Of a DNA stretch of 64,000 nt, positions 14,069 to 22,869 are shown piece after piece. Under the pieces are notes generated by a model. That model worked only from the letters and a program-made list of their open reading frames with translations, made no database searches and was not told the origin of the DNA. A program made the position numbers and the translations under genes. Origin of the DNA: Streptomyces sp. NBC_01408 (GTDB lineage Bacteria > Actinomycetota > Actinomycetes > Streptomycetales > Streptomycetaceae); contig NZ_JAPEPJ010000003.1 of assembly GCF_026340255.1 (NCBI RefSeq), positions 248,001 through 312,000 of the forward strand, written 5' to 3'. Position 1 is the stretch's first letter; every line of letters begins with the position of its first letter.

Positions 14069-16168
14069 ATGGATGACTTCCTCAGGCTCTCCGCGAGCAC
14101 GGCCCGTTTCACCTACGGCGCCCCGCGCGCGTTCACCTTCGGGGACGACGGCCGACTGCTCTGGTTCCTCCGCTCCGGCGGCCCCACCGACCCCTTCGAC
14201 AGCCTCTGGGTACTCGAAACGGCCACCGGGACCGAGACCCGGCTTGCCGACCCCCGCGAACTGTGCCCCGAGCCCGGAGCCCTCCCCGACGCCGAACGCC
14301 GGCTGCGCGAGCGGACCCGGCTCGTCGCCGCCGGCATCGGCTCCTACGCCCTCTCCGGCGACGGCCGGCGCGCCGTCTTCGCGCTCTACGGCCGGCTCTA
14401 CGGGGTCTCCTACGAAGGGTCCGCGGAGCCCGGGTCCGGCGGGCCAGGGCTCCGGGCGCCCGAGGAGATCCCGGCCGCCGGACCCGCGGTGGACCCCCGC
14501 CCCGGCCCCGACGGCTCCCGCACCGCCTACGTCAGCGGGGACGCCCTGTACCTCGCCCCGGGCGGCCGGATCAGCCCCGCCGACGGGGCCCGCTGGGGGC
14601 TCGCCGAATTCGCCGCCGCCGAGGAGCTCGGCCGCGCCCGGGGCCACTGGTGGTCGCCCGACGGGGTGCGGCTGCTGGCCGCCCGGGTCGACGAAGCCGC
14701 GCTCCAGCGCCGCTGGTTCGCCGACCCCGCGCACCCCGAGCTCCCGGCCGAGGACTTCGCGTACCCCGAGGCGGGCGGGCCCAACGCCGGGGTCCAGCTG
14801 TGGGTGCTCGGCCAGGGCGAGGCCCCCGTACGGCTCGACTGGGACGCCGAGGAGTACCCGTACGTCTCCGACGCGGGCTGGCACGCCGGTGACACCGGGG
14901 CCGACGAGATCCTGCTGACCGTGCAGGACCGGCTCCAGCGGACCGTCCTGCTGCTCTCCGCCGACCCGGCCACCGGCCGCACCCGGGAACTGTCCCGCAC
15001 CACGCACCCGCAGTGGGTGGACCCGATGGTGCCCGGCACCCCGGCGCGCCTGCCCGACGGGCGGATGCTGACCGCCGCCGACACCCCGGGCGGGACCGCC
15101 CGCGCCCTCGCCGTGGACGGCGAACTCCTCACCGGCGAGGGCCTCCAGGTCCGCCGCGTGGCCGGGCTCCACGAGGGCGCCCTGCTGATCGAGGCCGGGC
15201 AGCGCGACCCTTCCGAGCAGCAGGTACTGCTCCTCGACCCCGCCACCGGGAAGCTGACCGCCCTCGCCGACGGTCCCGGGGTGCACACCGTCCTCGCCTC
15301 CGCCGGGTCCCTGCTGCTGACCTCGGCCGACGCCGACGGGGTACGCCGGACCGTACGCACCGCCGACGGGCACGAGTTCACCCCCCTCGACCTGTCCCAG
15401 CCGCTGCCCCACCGGGTGGTCCCCGTCCTGGAGCGGGTCACCGAGCACGGCGTGCCCACCGCCCTGGTCCTGCCCCGCGGCCATGTCCCCGGCCGGAAGC
15501 TCCCCGTCCTGGTGGACGCGTACGGCGGCCCCGGCTACCAGGACATCAGCGCCGAACCCCGGCGCTGGCAGGCCAAGCAGTGGTGGGCCGACCAGGGCTT
15601 CGCGGTGGTCACCGTCGACAACCGCGGCACCCCGTACGTCTCGCCCGCCTTCACCCACGCCATGTACCGCGGTTTCTCCGAGGTCACCCTGGAGGACCAG
15701 GTCGCGGCGCTCCAGGAGCTCGGCGCCCGGCACCCCGACCTCGACCTGGGCCGGGTCGGCGTACGCGGCTGGTCCTACGGCGGCTACCTGGCGGCGATGG
15801 CCGTGCTGCGCCGCCCAGACGTCTACCACGCGGCGGCCGCCGGGGCCGCGCCCACCGACTTCCGGCACTACGACACCGCCTACACCGAGCGGTACCTGGG
15901 CCTCCCCCACGAGCATCCCGAGGTGTACGAGCGGGACAGCCTGGTCCCCGACGCCCCGAAGCTGACCCGGCCGCTGCTGCTGACCACGGGCCTGGCCGAC
16001 GACAACGTCCACCCCTCGCACACCCTGCGCCTCTCCCAGGCGCTCACGGACGCGGGCCGCCCCCACCAGCTGCTGGCCCTGCCGGGCGTCACCCACATGA
16101 CCCCGGGCGGCACCCGGGAGAAGCTGATGGCCCTGGAACTTGCCTTCTTCCGCCGCGAACTCGCCTAG
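14069..16168 (+). CDS. S9-family prolyl-type peptidase (dipeptidyl aminopeptidase)
   Basis: This 699-residue serine peptidase has a DPP4-like N-terminal beta-propeller region (to about 440) and a C-terminal alpha/beta hydrolase. The catalytic triad is visible: nucleophile elbow RGWSYGGYLAA near residue 567, Asp in GLADDNVHPSHT near 640 and His in GVTHMTPGG near 674. LEDQVAALQELGARHPDLDLGRVGVRG is the usual lead-in strand. There is no signal peptide, so it should act in the cytoplasm, removing N-terminal di- or tripeptides after Pro or similar residues from imported peptides. It faces the oligopeptide transporter across a shared terminator and shares the operator motif with the collagenase and hydroxyproline genes. 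Confidence 0.88.
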   Translation: MDDFLRLSASTARFTYGAPRAFTFGDDGRLLWFLRSGGPTDPFDSLWVLETATGTETRLADPRELCPEPGALPDAERRLRERTRLVAAGIGSYALSGDGRRAVFALYGRLYGVSYEGSAEPGSGGPGLRAPEEIPAAGPAVDPRPGPDGSRTAYVSGDALYLAPGGRISPADGARWGLAEFAAAEELGRARGHWWSPDGVRLLAARVDEAALQRRWFADPAHPELPAEDFAYPEAGGPNAGVQLWVLGQGEAPVRLDWDAEEYPYVSDAGWHAGDTGADEILLTVQDRLQRTVLLLSADPATGRTRELSRTTHPQWVDPMVPGTPARLPDGRMLTAADTPGGTARALAVDGELLTGEGLQVRRVAGLHEGALLIEAGQRDPSEQQVLLLDPATGKLTALADGPGVHTVLASAGSLLLTSADADGVRRTVRTADGHEFTPLDLSQPLPHRVVPVLERVTEHGVPTALVLPRGHVPGRKLPVLVDAYGGPGYQDISAEPRRWQAKQWWADQGFAVVTVDNRGTPYVSPAFTHAMYRGFSEVTLEDQVAALQELGARHPDLDLGRVGVRGWSYGGYLAAMAVLRRPDVYHAAAAGAAPTDFRHYDTAYTERYLGLPHEHPEVYERDSLVPDAPKLTRPLLLTTGLADDNVHPSHTLRLSQALTDAGRPHQLLALPGVTHMTPGGTREKLMALELAFFRRELA

Positions 16169-16179
16169 GAAGTCGTGCG

Positions 16180-16217
16180 GAAGGGTCCCGGAGACGCCTT
16201 TGTCTCCGGGACCCTTC
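16180..16217. terminator. Bidirectional terminator hairpin
   Basis: Arms 16180-16195 and 16202-16217 are perfectly complementary over 16 bp with a 6-base loop. It sits 12 bases after the S9 peptidase stop and 21 bases before the end of the convergent transporter ATPase gene, so it can serve both. Confidence 0.85.
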
Positions 16218-16237
16218 GTCTTCCCTTGGGATCCCCG

Positions 16238-17215
16238 TCAGTCTCCAGGGAAGTGACAGGCCACCTCGCGGGCGGCGGCGGGCCGCAGCAGCGGCCGTTC
16301 GGTGCGGCAGATCTGCTGCGCCTTGGGGCAGCGCGGGTGGAAGGAGCAGCCGGGGGGCGGGGCGGCCGGGCTCGGCGGGTCGCCGAGCAGCACGATCCGC
16401 TCCCGCCGCCGCTCCGCCGCCGGGTCGGGCAGCGGTACGGCGGACAGCAGTGCCCGGGTGTAGGGGTGCTGCGGGTTCTCGTACAGGGACTTCTTGTCGC
16501 CGATCTCGACGATCCGGCCGAGGTACATGACGGCGACGCGGTCGCTGACCCGCTTGACCACCGACAGGTCGTGCGCGATGAACACGTACGCGAGGCCCAG
16601 CTCCGTGCGCAGCCGCTCCATCAGGTTGACGATCTGGGCCTGTACGGAGACGTCGAGGGCGGATACCGGCTCGTCGGCGACGATCAGCCGGGGGCTGGTG
16701 GCCAGCGAGCGGGCGATGCCGATGCGCTGGGCCTGACCTCCGGAGAACTCGTGCGGGTAGCGGTCGATGTGCTCGGGGATCAGCCCGACGAGGTCCATCA
16801 GCTCGGCGGCGCGGCTGCGGGCGGCGGCCGCGCTCCAGCCCTGCACCAGCAGGGGGTCGGAGATGATCCGGGCCACCGTCTGGCGGGGGTTGAGGGAGGA
16901 GTGCGGGTCCTGGAAGACCATCTGGATGTTCTTGCGCAGCGGGCGCAGGGCGCCCTGGGACAGCCGGCTGATGTCCTTGCCCTCGAAGGTGACGCGGCCG
17001 GAGGTGGGTTCCAGCAGGCGTACGAGCATCCGGCCGGTGGTGGACTTCCCGCAGCCGGACTCCCCGACCAGGCCGAGGGTCTGCCCGGCCGCCAGGTCGA
17101 AGGAGACCCCGTCCACGGCGCGCACGGGCGCCCCCCGGCGTCCGGTCACCGACCGCTTTCCGGGGAAGGTCATGGTGAGGTCCTGTACGGACAGGAGCGT
17201 GTCGGTGCTGGTCAT
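16238..17215 (-). CDS. Oligopeptide ABC transporter ATPase (OppF/DppF-like)
   Basis: This 325-residue cytoplasmic ATPase has Walker A GESGCGKSTTG (about residues 51-61), Q-loop MVFQDPHSSLNPRQTV, signature FSGGQAQRIGIARSL and Walker B LIVADEPVSALD. The C-terminal oligopeptide/dipeptide extension has PGCSFHPRCPKAQQIC, the Cys-containing motif of this subfamily. It pairs with the DppD-like ATPase upstream; their ATGA overlap indicates coupled translation. It is the last gene of the five-gene transporter operon and powers uptake of peptides captured by the lipoprotein encoded at 20259-22004. Confidence 0.93.
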   Translation of the reverse strand: MTSTDTLLSVQDLTMTFPGKRSVTGRRGAPVRAVDGVSFDLAAGQTLGLVGESGCGKSTTGRMLVRLLEPTSGRVTFEGKDISRLSQGALRPLRKNIQMVFQDPHSSLNPRQTVARIISDPLLVQGWSAAAARSRAAELMDLVGLIPEHIDRYPHEFSGGQAQRIGIARSLATSPRLIVADEPVSALDVSVQAQIVNLMERLRTELGLAYVFIAHDLSVVKRVSDRVAVMYLGRIVEIGDKKSLYENPQHPYTRALLSAVPLPDPAAERRRERIVLLGDPPSPAAPPPGCSFHPRCPKAQQICRTERPLLRPAAAREVACHFPGD

Positions 17216-18255
17216 CGGGCCGCCTCCTCGGCGGTACGGGCGCCGGCGAAGTGGCAGGCCACGGTGCGCCCGGGCCCGTCCCCGTCCCCGTTCGGGTCCC
17301 CGTACTGCGCGAGCTCCGGCCGTACCTCGCCGCAGCGGGCAGCCGCCCTCGGGCAGCGCGGTGCGAAGGCGCAGCCCGGAGCCGGGGCGAGCAGGGACGG
17401 CGGGGAGCCGGGGATGGAGGGCAGCGGTTCGTCGTCGGCGGTGTCGAGGCGGGGCAGCGAGTCGAGCAGACCCCGGGTGTAGGGGTGGGCGGGGTCGGCG
17501 AACAGGGCGTCCACTCCGGCCTGTTCGGCGGCGCGGCCGCCGTACATGACCAGCACCTCGTGGGCGACGCGGGCGACTACACCCAGGTCATGGGTGATCA
17601 TCACCACGCCGAGCCCGCGCTCCTGCTGGAGCCGGGCGATCAGCTCCAGGATCTGCGCCTGCACGGTGACGTCCAGGGCGGTGGTCGGCTCGTCCGCGAT
17701 CAGCAGCTCGGGTTCGCAGGCCAGGGCCATGGCGATCACCGCGCGCTGGCGCATGCCGCCGGAGAACTGGTGCGGGTACTCCCCCGCACGGCGGGCCGGT
17801 TCCGGGATGCCGACCTCGCCGAGCATGTCGACGGCCCGTCTGCGCGCCGCGGCCCGGCCGGCCTTGAAGTGCACGCGGAAGTGCTCGGCGATCTGCTCGC
17901 CGACCGTGTAGTAGGGGTGCAGGCTGGACAGCGGGTCCTGGAAGATCATGGCCATCCGGCGGCCGCGCACCTTGGACAGCTCCCGCTCGGAGAGACCGGT
18001 CAGCTCCCGTCCGGCGAGGGCGACGGATCCGGTGACCTCGGCGGCGCCCCGGTGCAGGCCCATGACGGCCAGCGAGGTGACGGACTTGCCCGAGCCGGAC
18101 TCGCCGACGATGCCGAGGGTGCGTCCGGCCTCCACGGTGAAACCGAGGGAGTCGACGGCCCGTACGGTCCCGCGGGGCGTGGTGAACGTGACGCCCAGAT
18201 CACGTACTTCGAGAAGGGGGGCGGCTTCGGGAAGGGGGGCGGCCGGGGCGGCCAT
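17212..18255 (-). CDS. Oligopeptide ABC transporter ATPase (OppD/DppD-like)
   Basis: A 347-residue ATPase. Walker A is [11 protein letters not shown], the Q-loop [19 protein letters not shown], signature [15 protein letters not shown] and Walker [13 protein letters not shown]. The C-terminus has [16 protein letters not shown], the opp/dpp Cys motif. ATG at 18255 is chosen because [24 protein letters not shown] begins the domain; the frame stays open far upstream only as a shadow of the permease. Its ATG shares one base with the permease stop, and its own stop overlaps the next ATPase start, so the whole set is translated as a unit. Confidence 0.93.
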   Translation of the reverse strand: MAAPAAPLPEAAPLLEVRDLGVTFTTPRGTVRAVDSLGFTVEAGRTLGIVGESGSGKSVTSLAVMGLHRGAAEVTGSVALAGRELTGLSERELSKVRGRRMAMIFQDPLSSLHPYYTVGEQIAEHFRVHFKAGRAAARRRAVDMLGEVGIPEPARRAGEYPHQFSGGMRQRAVIAMALACEPELLIADEPTTALDVTVQAQILELIARLQQERGLGVVMITHDLGVVARVAHEVLVMYGGRAAEQAGVDALFADPAHPYTRGLLDSLPRLDTADDEPLPSIPGSPPSLLAPAPGCAFAPRCPRAAARCGEVRPELAQYGDPNGDGDGPGRTVACHFAGARTAEEAAR

Positions 18256-19241
18256 CAGTACCTCACCCTCGGGTCGATGACGGCGTACAGGAGGTCGACG
18301 ACGAGATTGGCGACGACGATGAAGAACGCGGCGAGCAGGGTGACCCCGAGGACCACGGGCTGGTCGGAGCTGACGAGCGCCCCGTAGAACAGCCGCCCGA
18401 TGCCGGGGAGTCCGAAGATGGACTCCGTGATGACGGCTCCGGCGAGCAGCCCGCCGAGGTCCATGCCGAAGATGGTGAGGATCGGGGTCATCCCGGAGCG
18501 CAGGCCGTGTTTGACGACGACGGTCCGCTCGGGCATGCCCTTGGCGCGGGCGGTACGGATGTACGGCTCGGCCATGGCCTCGATCATCGAACCGCGGCTC
18601 TGGCGCGCGTACATGGCGGCGTACAGCAGGGCGAGCGCGGTCCAGGGCAGGAGCAGGTTCGAGGCCCAGGCGAGCGGGTCGTCGGTGAAGGCCTGGTAGG
18701 TGGGGTAGGGCAGGAGGCCGGCGGTGCGGATGACCCCGTAGATGAGCAGGACGGAGGTGAAGTAGACGGGCAGCGAGGCCGCGGCGACCGCGCCGACCAT
18801 CAGGGCCTTGTCGGTGGCGGTGTCCTTGCGCAGGGCGGCGGTGACCCCGGCGCCCAGGCCCAGGACCAGCCACAGTGCGGCGGCGCCGACGGCGAGGGAG
18901 GCGGAGACCGGCAGCCGGTCCATCAGCAGGTCCCAGACGGGCAGGGAGTTCTCGTACGAGTACCCCAGGCAGGGGAAGCCGCACTGGACGGCGTACTGGC
19001 CGGTGCCGAGGGTGCGGCCGGTGAAGATGCCGGTGAGGAAGTCGGCGAACTGCCGCCACAGGGGCTGGTCGAGCCCCAGGTACGCGCGTACGTCGGCGAG
19101 CCGTTCGGGGCTGCAGGTCTTGCCGCAGGCGGCCGCGGCCGGGTCGGCGGGCAGGACGTAGAAGATGAGGAAGGTGACGGCGGCGATGGCGAGGAGCACG
19201 CCGGCGAGGGCGAGCAGGCGGCGGGCGAGGTAGAGGATCAA
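18255..19241 (-). CDS. Oligopeptide ABC permease (OppB/DppB-like)
   Basis: A 328-residue integral membrane permease with about six helices. The N-terminal helix is MILYLARRLLALAGVLLAIAAVTFLIFYVL and the EAA-type cytoplasmic loop for ATPase contact is around residues 215-235 (EPYIRTARAKGMPERTVVVKHGLR). The C-terminal LYAVIDPRVRY is the classical ending of DppB proteins. The periplasmic-side loop between helices 1 and 2 contains a Cys pair (AAACGKTCSPERL), which is less usual. It overlaps its partner permease by four bases. Confidence 0.93.
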   Translation of the reverse strand: MILYLARRLLALAGVLLAIAAVTFLIFYVLPADPAAAACGKTCSPERLADVRAYLGLDQPLWRQFADFLTGIFTGRTLGTGQYAVQCGFPCLGYSYENSLPVWDLLMDRLPVSASLAVGAAALWLVLGLGAGVTAALRKDTATDKALMVGAVAAASLPVYFTSVLLIYGVIRTAGLLPYPTYQAFTDDPLAWASNLLLPWTALALLYAAMYARQSRGSMIEAMAEPYIRTARAKGMPERTVVVKHGLRSGMTPILTIFGMDLGGLLAGAVITESIFGLPGIGRLFYGALVSSDQPVVLGVTLLAAFFIVVANLVVDLLYAVIDPRVRY

Positions 19242-20236
19242 CTGCGGCCGCCCCTCGGGTCGAGGATGTCGCGCAGGGCGTCGCCGAGGAGGGTGAAGGC
19301 GAGCACGGCGAGGAAGAGGAAGACGCTCGGGATGACGAAGTACATGGGGTCGGTCTCGTAGAAGGCGACGGACTCGGCGATCATCTGGCCCCAGGACGGG
19401 GTGGGCGGGCGCACTCCCACGCCGAGGTAGCTCAGCGCGGCCTCGGTGCTGATCATGCCGGGGATGAGCAGGGTGGTGTAGGCGATGACCGGGCCCGAGA
19501 CGCCCGGGAGGATGTCGCGGGTCAGGATCCGCCAGGAGCTCGCGCCGCCGACGCGGGCGGCGTCCACGTACTCGCGGTGTTTGAGGGAGAGGGTCTGGCC
19601 GCGGACCACGCGGGCGACGCCGGGCCAGCCGAAGACGCCGATGACGGCGGTCATGAGGAGGATCCGGTTGACGTCCTTGGCCACGGACAGCATGGCGATC
19701 ATGAAGATCAGGGAGGGGAAGGACATGGTCAGGTCCATGAGCCGGGACAGGACCGCGTCGGTGCGGCCGCCGAAGTAGCCCGCGGCGATTCCGGCGGCGG
19801 TGCCCGTGACCACGACGATCGCGGTGGCGGCGAAGGCGATGAGGAGGGAGACCTGGGCGCCGTGGACCACGCGGGCGAACAGGTCGCGGCCGGTGACGGG
19901 TTCGACGCCGAGCCAGTGCTCGGAGCTGATCCCGCCGAGGGGGCCCAGCGGCTGCCCTCCGAGGTAGGGGTCGATGGCCGTCTTGTCGAACTCCTCCGGG
20001 GACCAGCCGCCGAGCGCGCCCAGCCAGGGGGCGGTGACGGCCATCAGGACGAAGAGGAGGACGAGGCAGAGGCTGAAGCGGACGGCGGGGCGGCGGCGGA
20101 GCTCCCGCCGGGCGAGCTGCCAGGGGCTGCTGCCGGGGGCTGATGCGCTGCCGGGGGGCTGGGCGGCACCAGGGGCCGGGGCGCCGTCGGAGCCGGGGCC
20201 TGCCCGGCCGTCGGCGCCTGGTGCGGTGGTGGTCAT
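19238..20236 (-). CDS. Oligopeptide ABC permease (OppC/DppC-like)
   Basis: The 332-residue partner permease. A Pro/Ala/Gly-rich cytoplasmic N-terminus of about 40 residues precedes the first helix (VRFSLCLVLLFVLMAVTAPWLG). The EAA loop is EYVDAARVGGASSWRILTRDILP and the C-terminus LLGDALRDILDPRGGRS is typical for DppC. The stop overlaps the next permease start. Together with the OppB-like protein it forms the channel. It lies 22 bases downstream of the substrate-binding lipoprotein gene. Confidence 0.93.
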   Translation of the reverse strand: MTTTAPGADGRAGPGSDGAPAPGAAQPPGSASAPGSSPWQLARRELRRRPAVRFSLCLVLLFVLMAVTAPWLGALGGWSPEEFDKTAIDPYLGGQPLGPLGGISSEHWLGVEPVTGRDLFARVVHGAQVSLLIAFAATAIVVVTGTAAGIAAGYFGGRTDAVLSRLMDLTMSFPSLIFMIAMLSVAKDVNRILLMTAVIGVFGWPGVARVVRGQTLSLKHREYVDAARVGGASSWRILTRDILPGVSGPVIAYTTLLIPGMISTEAALSYLGVGVRPPTPSWGQMIAESVAFYETDPMYFVIPSVFLFLAVLAFTLLGDALRDILDPRGGRS

Positions 20237-20258
20237 GGTGTCGGTGGCTCCGGATTCC

Positions 20259-22004
20259 TCAGCCCTGGCTCTTCGAGGGGTCCTTGAGGCCGACGGTGGC
20301 GTAGTCGATGGTTCCGGTCCACACCGGGTGGCCGAAGGCGCCCGCGATGTTGGTGCCGACGAGCAGCGGCTTGCGCTCCAGGAGGATCGGGACGGACGGG
20401 GACTTCTTCATGAGCTCGACGTCGAGGTCGATCCAGGCCTGGTTGGCCTGCTTGGCGTCGGCCATGGCGTTGATCTCGTCGATCCGCTTGATGGTCGCCT
20501 CGTCGCGGAACTGGCTGTAGTTGCCCTGGTTGCCCTTCTCCTTGATGGTCCGGCCGTCGAAGACGAACGGGATCCACGTGGAGCCGGAGGGGTAGTCGGG
20601 GCACCAGCCGGTGAGGCTCATGTCGGGGGTGGTGGAGAGGTCGCCGATGACGTCGTAGTAGGCGCCGGGGTCGACGGTGTCGACGACGACCTCGATGCCC
20701 ACCCGGGCCAGGCCCTGCTGGAGGGCCTCGGCCTTGGCCTTGTCGCCTGTGGAGACGGCGAGGGAGACCTTCAGCTTCTCCTTGCCCGCGGCCTTGAGCA
20801 GTTCCTTCGCCTTGTCCGGGTCGCCGGCCGGGGCGATCTTCAGGGTGTCGGCCTGCTTGCCGCCGGACAGGGCCGGGGGCAGGTAGGCGGTGGCGACCTC
20901 GTTGAGGGCCGGGCCGCCGCCCGCGGTGATCACGGCTTCCTTGTCCACGGCGTACTGCATGGCCTCGCGGACCTTGGGATCGTCGAAGGGGGCCCGGGAG
21001 TTGTTGAGGTAGAGCATCTCGGTACAGCCCTGGGACTCGGCGAGCAGGCGCGCCTTCACTTCGGGCTTCGGCAGCACCTTGGGGGCGCTCTCGGGCCGCA
21101 TGTCCGCGTACTGGACGGTGGAGGCGTCGGCGCCCTCCCCGGCGATGATCCGGTCGTCGATCTGGCCGCCCTTGAGTCCCATGACGACCACGAACTTGTC
21201 CGGGTAGGCCTTGCGGACGGGGTCGGTCGCGGCGTCCCAGTGCTCGTTGCGGACCAGGACCAGCTTCTTGTCGCGGTCGTACGACTCGATCTTGTACGGG
21301 CCGGAGGAGAAGGGGCGGGCGTCGTACTGGGTGCCCTTCTCCTGGGACTGGGGCACGGGCGCGAAGGTCGGCAGGGTGGCGGTAGCGGAGAACTCGGCGA
21401 CGGGGCGCTTGAGTTCGAAGACGATCGTGCGGTCGTCGGGGGTCTTCACGGAGTCGAGGTGCCGGCCCTCGAGGGGACCCTTGTAGCCCTCGGTGCCGGC
21501 CAGGTACTGGGCCGCGTAGTCGGGGCCGCCGGTGAGGTCGGGGGCGAAGGAGCGCTCGACGTTGTACTTGATGTCCTGGGCCCTGACCGGGGAGCCGTCC
21601 TCGTACTTGACGCCCTCCTTGAGGGTGAAGGTCCAGGTGCGGCCTCCGTTGGAGGGGGTGCCGAGGTCTGTGGCGAGGTCGGGGACCAGCTCGCTGCCCG
21701 CCTTGCCCGGCTCGGCCTTGAAGGTGACCAGGGTGCGGTAGAGCAGCCGGGTGCCGAAGTCCATGGTGGGCATGACCCAGTTGCGGGCGGGGTCGAGGTG
21801 GGCGAAGTCCTGGTTGGACAGGACGGTGAGGGTGCCGCCCTTGACCGGGGTGCCGCCGAGGACCTTGCCGTCGTTGGCGGCGGCCGGGTTCGCACCGTTG
21901 GGGGCGCCGTCCTTGCCCTTCTTGGTTCCGGAGCAGCCCGAGGCGCCGAGTGCGAGTGCTGCCACCAGGGCGGTGGCGAGGGCGAGTTGGGTGCGCTTGG
22001 TCAT
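20259..22004 (-). CDS. Oligopeptide ABC substrate-binding lipoprotein
   Basis: This 581-residue family-5 solute-binding protein is anchored outside the membrane. The signal peptide MTKRTQLALATALVAALALGASGCSG ends in a lipobox (LGASGC). The mature part starts with a Lys/Gly/Asn-rich spacer and follows the OppA/DppA layout: GGTLTVLSNQDFAHLDPARNWV, then LVPDLATDLGTPSNGGRTWTFTLKEGVKYEDGSPV, PFDDPKVREAMQYAVDKEA and SLTGWCPDYPSGSTWIPF. It heads the transporter operon. A promoter with near-ideal spacing lies at 22045-22075, identical to the one of the collagenase gene, which suggests that the ligands are collagen-derived or Pro-rich peptides. GGAG precedes the ATG by seven bases. Confidence 0.92.
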   Translation of the reverse strand: MTKRTQLALATALVAALALGASGCSGTKKGKDGAPNGANPAAANDGKVLGGTPVKGGTLTVLSNQDFAHLDPARNWVMPTMDFGTRLLYRTLVTFKAEPGKAGSELVPDLATDLGTPSNGGRTWTFTLKEGVKYEDGSPVRAQDIKYNVERSFAPDLTGGPDYAAQYLAGTEGYKGPLEGRHLDSVKTPDDRTIVFELKRPVAEFSATATLPTFAPVPQSQEKGTQYDARPFSSGPYKIESYDRDKKLVLVRNEHWDAATDPVRKAYPDKFVVVMGLKGGQIDDRIIAGEGADASTVQYADMRPESAPKVLPKPEVKARLLAESQGCTEMLYLNNSRAPFDDPKVREAMQYAVDKEAVITAGGGPALNEVATAYLPPALSGGKQADTLKIAPAGDPDKAKELLKAAGKEKLKVSLAVSTGDKAKAEALQQGLARVGIEVVVDTVDPGAYYDVIGDLSTTPDMSLTGWCPDYPSGSTWIPFVFDGRTIKEKGNQGNYSQFRDEATIKRIDEINAMADAKQANQAWIDLDVELMKKSPSVPILLERKPLLVGTNIAGAFGHPVWTGTIDYATVGLKDPSKSQG

Positions 22005-22044
22005 GGGTCACTCCAGTGAAGGGCCGCGCTCTAGGGTGTGACCG

Positions 22045-22075
22045 GTAACATAGTAATGTGAAATTGCACTGACAA
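22045..22075 (-). promoter_or_regulatory. Promoter block shared with the collagenase gene (copy 1)
   Basis: Read towards the lipoprotein gene, this has -35 TTGTCA (22070-22075), a 17-base spacer and -10 TATGTT (22047-22052). The spacer contains GTGCAATTTCAC (reverse of 22058-22069), fitting GTGNNATNNYAC. The 31 bases recur without any change at 35967-35997. The leader RNA would be about 35 bases. The remainder of 22005-22333 shows no gene I can support. Confidence 0.75.
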
Positions 22076-22333
22076 GGGGTTGAGCCTGCCGTTATCCAGC
22101 CGTGTCCGGTTCCACCGGCTGAACGCCCCTCCTGTGCAGTGGATTTCAGGCCCCGCGGACGGTCGGACGCGGTCCGGAGCGGTTGCGTACGGGCGCCCGC
22201 GGGTCGACACCGTCGGGCCGCAGCGGGACGATGGGAGGAGTTCTGGCCCCACCCCGGCCCAAGCCCCGGTTCCGGCCCCGGTTCTGCCGATCTCCCGAAG
22301 CGGAGGCAACCGCCGTGAACCGACGCACGCGCG

Positions 22334-22654
22334 TTGGTGCGGCTGGAGGGGCCGAACGGCGCATCGCACGTCTTCACCGTCCGTACCAACGGCGTGTTCG
22401 GCATGGGCAACCTGCCCGCCGGCTCCTACACCGTGGTGCCGAGCGGCTCGGGCGAGAAGGCCCCTTGCGTCGACGCCAAGGCGGCCGCACAGAAGAACTC
22501 CCGGGAGCAGTTCGCCAACGGCTACCGCGCGGGCTTCACCGACCTGCGCAAGGACTGCCAGAAGCAGCCGCCGCAGGGGACGGTCGACCCCAACTTCGAG
22601 AAGGGGTTCAACGCCGGTGCGGCGGCGGCGGAGAAGCGGTTCTGCACGAACTAG
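22334..22654 (+). pseudogene. Truncated small protein with half of a Cna-B/SpaA-like domain
   Basis: The 106-codon frame starts with VRLEGPNGASHVFTVRTNGVFGMGNLPAGSYTVVPSG. This matches the second half of a prealbumin-like/Cna-B-like beta sandwich (the x-N-G-x-F-x-x-x-x-L-P-A-G-x-Y-x-V signature). The rest (KAAAQKNSREQFANGYRAGFTDLRKDC and FEKGFNAGAAAAEKRFCTN) is a Cys-containing helical pair found in small secreted proteins. A signal peptide and the first half of the domain are missing; a GTG at 22315 (gtgaaccgacgc) lies in another frame just upstream. I infer a 5' deletion or frameshift, though a short intact gene starting at 22334 is possible. Confidence 0.4.
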
Positions 22655-22682
22655 TGCGGTGGACCTTTCCGGTCACAGCACT
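22655..22682 (+). terminator. Imperfect hairpin after the small gene
   Basis: gtgcggtggacc and ggtcacagcac pair around a short ttt-containing loop directly after the TAG at 22652-22654. The same GTGCTGTGACCGG sequence follows the stop at 12370 and, in altered form (GTGCTGTGTCCGGTGACA), lies near 48934. It acts as a probable terminator and belongs to a dispersed family. Confidence 0.5.
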
Positions 22683-22869
22683 GGCTACGGCTTCACCGAG
22701 CCGAGCCTCCCGGGGTGCGGCCCACCGGTTCGTCGCCGGGCAGCCCGAGTGCGGGAACTTCCCGACAACGCGCAGCGCCAGGCGGTCGAGGGCCTCCACC
22801 CCGTCACCACCTGGCGCCGCGCGTCACGACGGACGGCCGGAGCGGCACTCGCTGCCGCCCGGGATCAGA

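Noticed and set aside
17212..19059. Much longer version of the OppD-like protein starting inside the permease gene
   Set aside because: The extra part is Arg/Pro/His-rich shadow of the permease; the ATPase domain starts normally at 18255.
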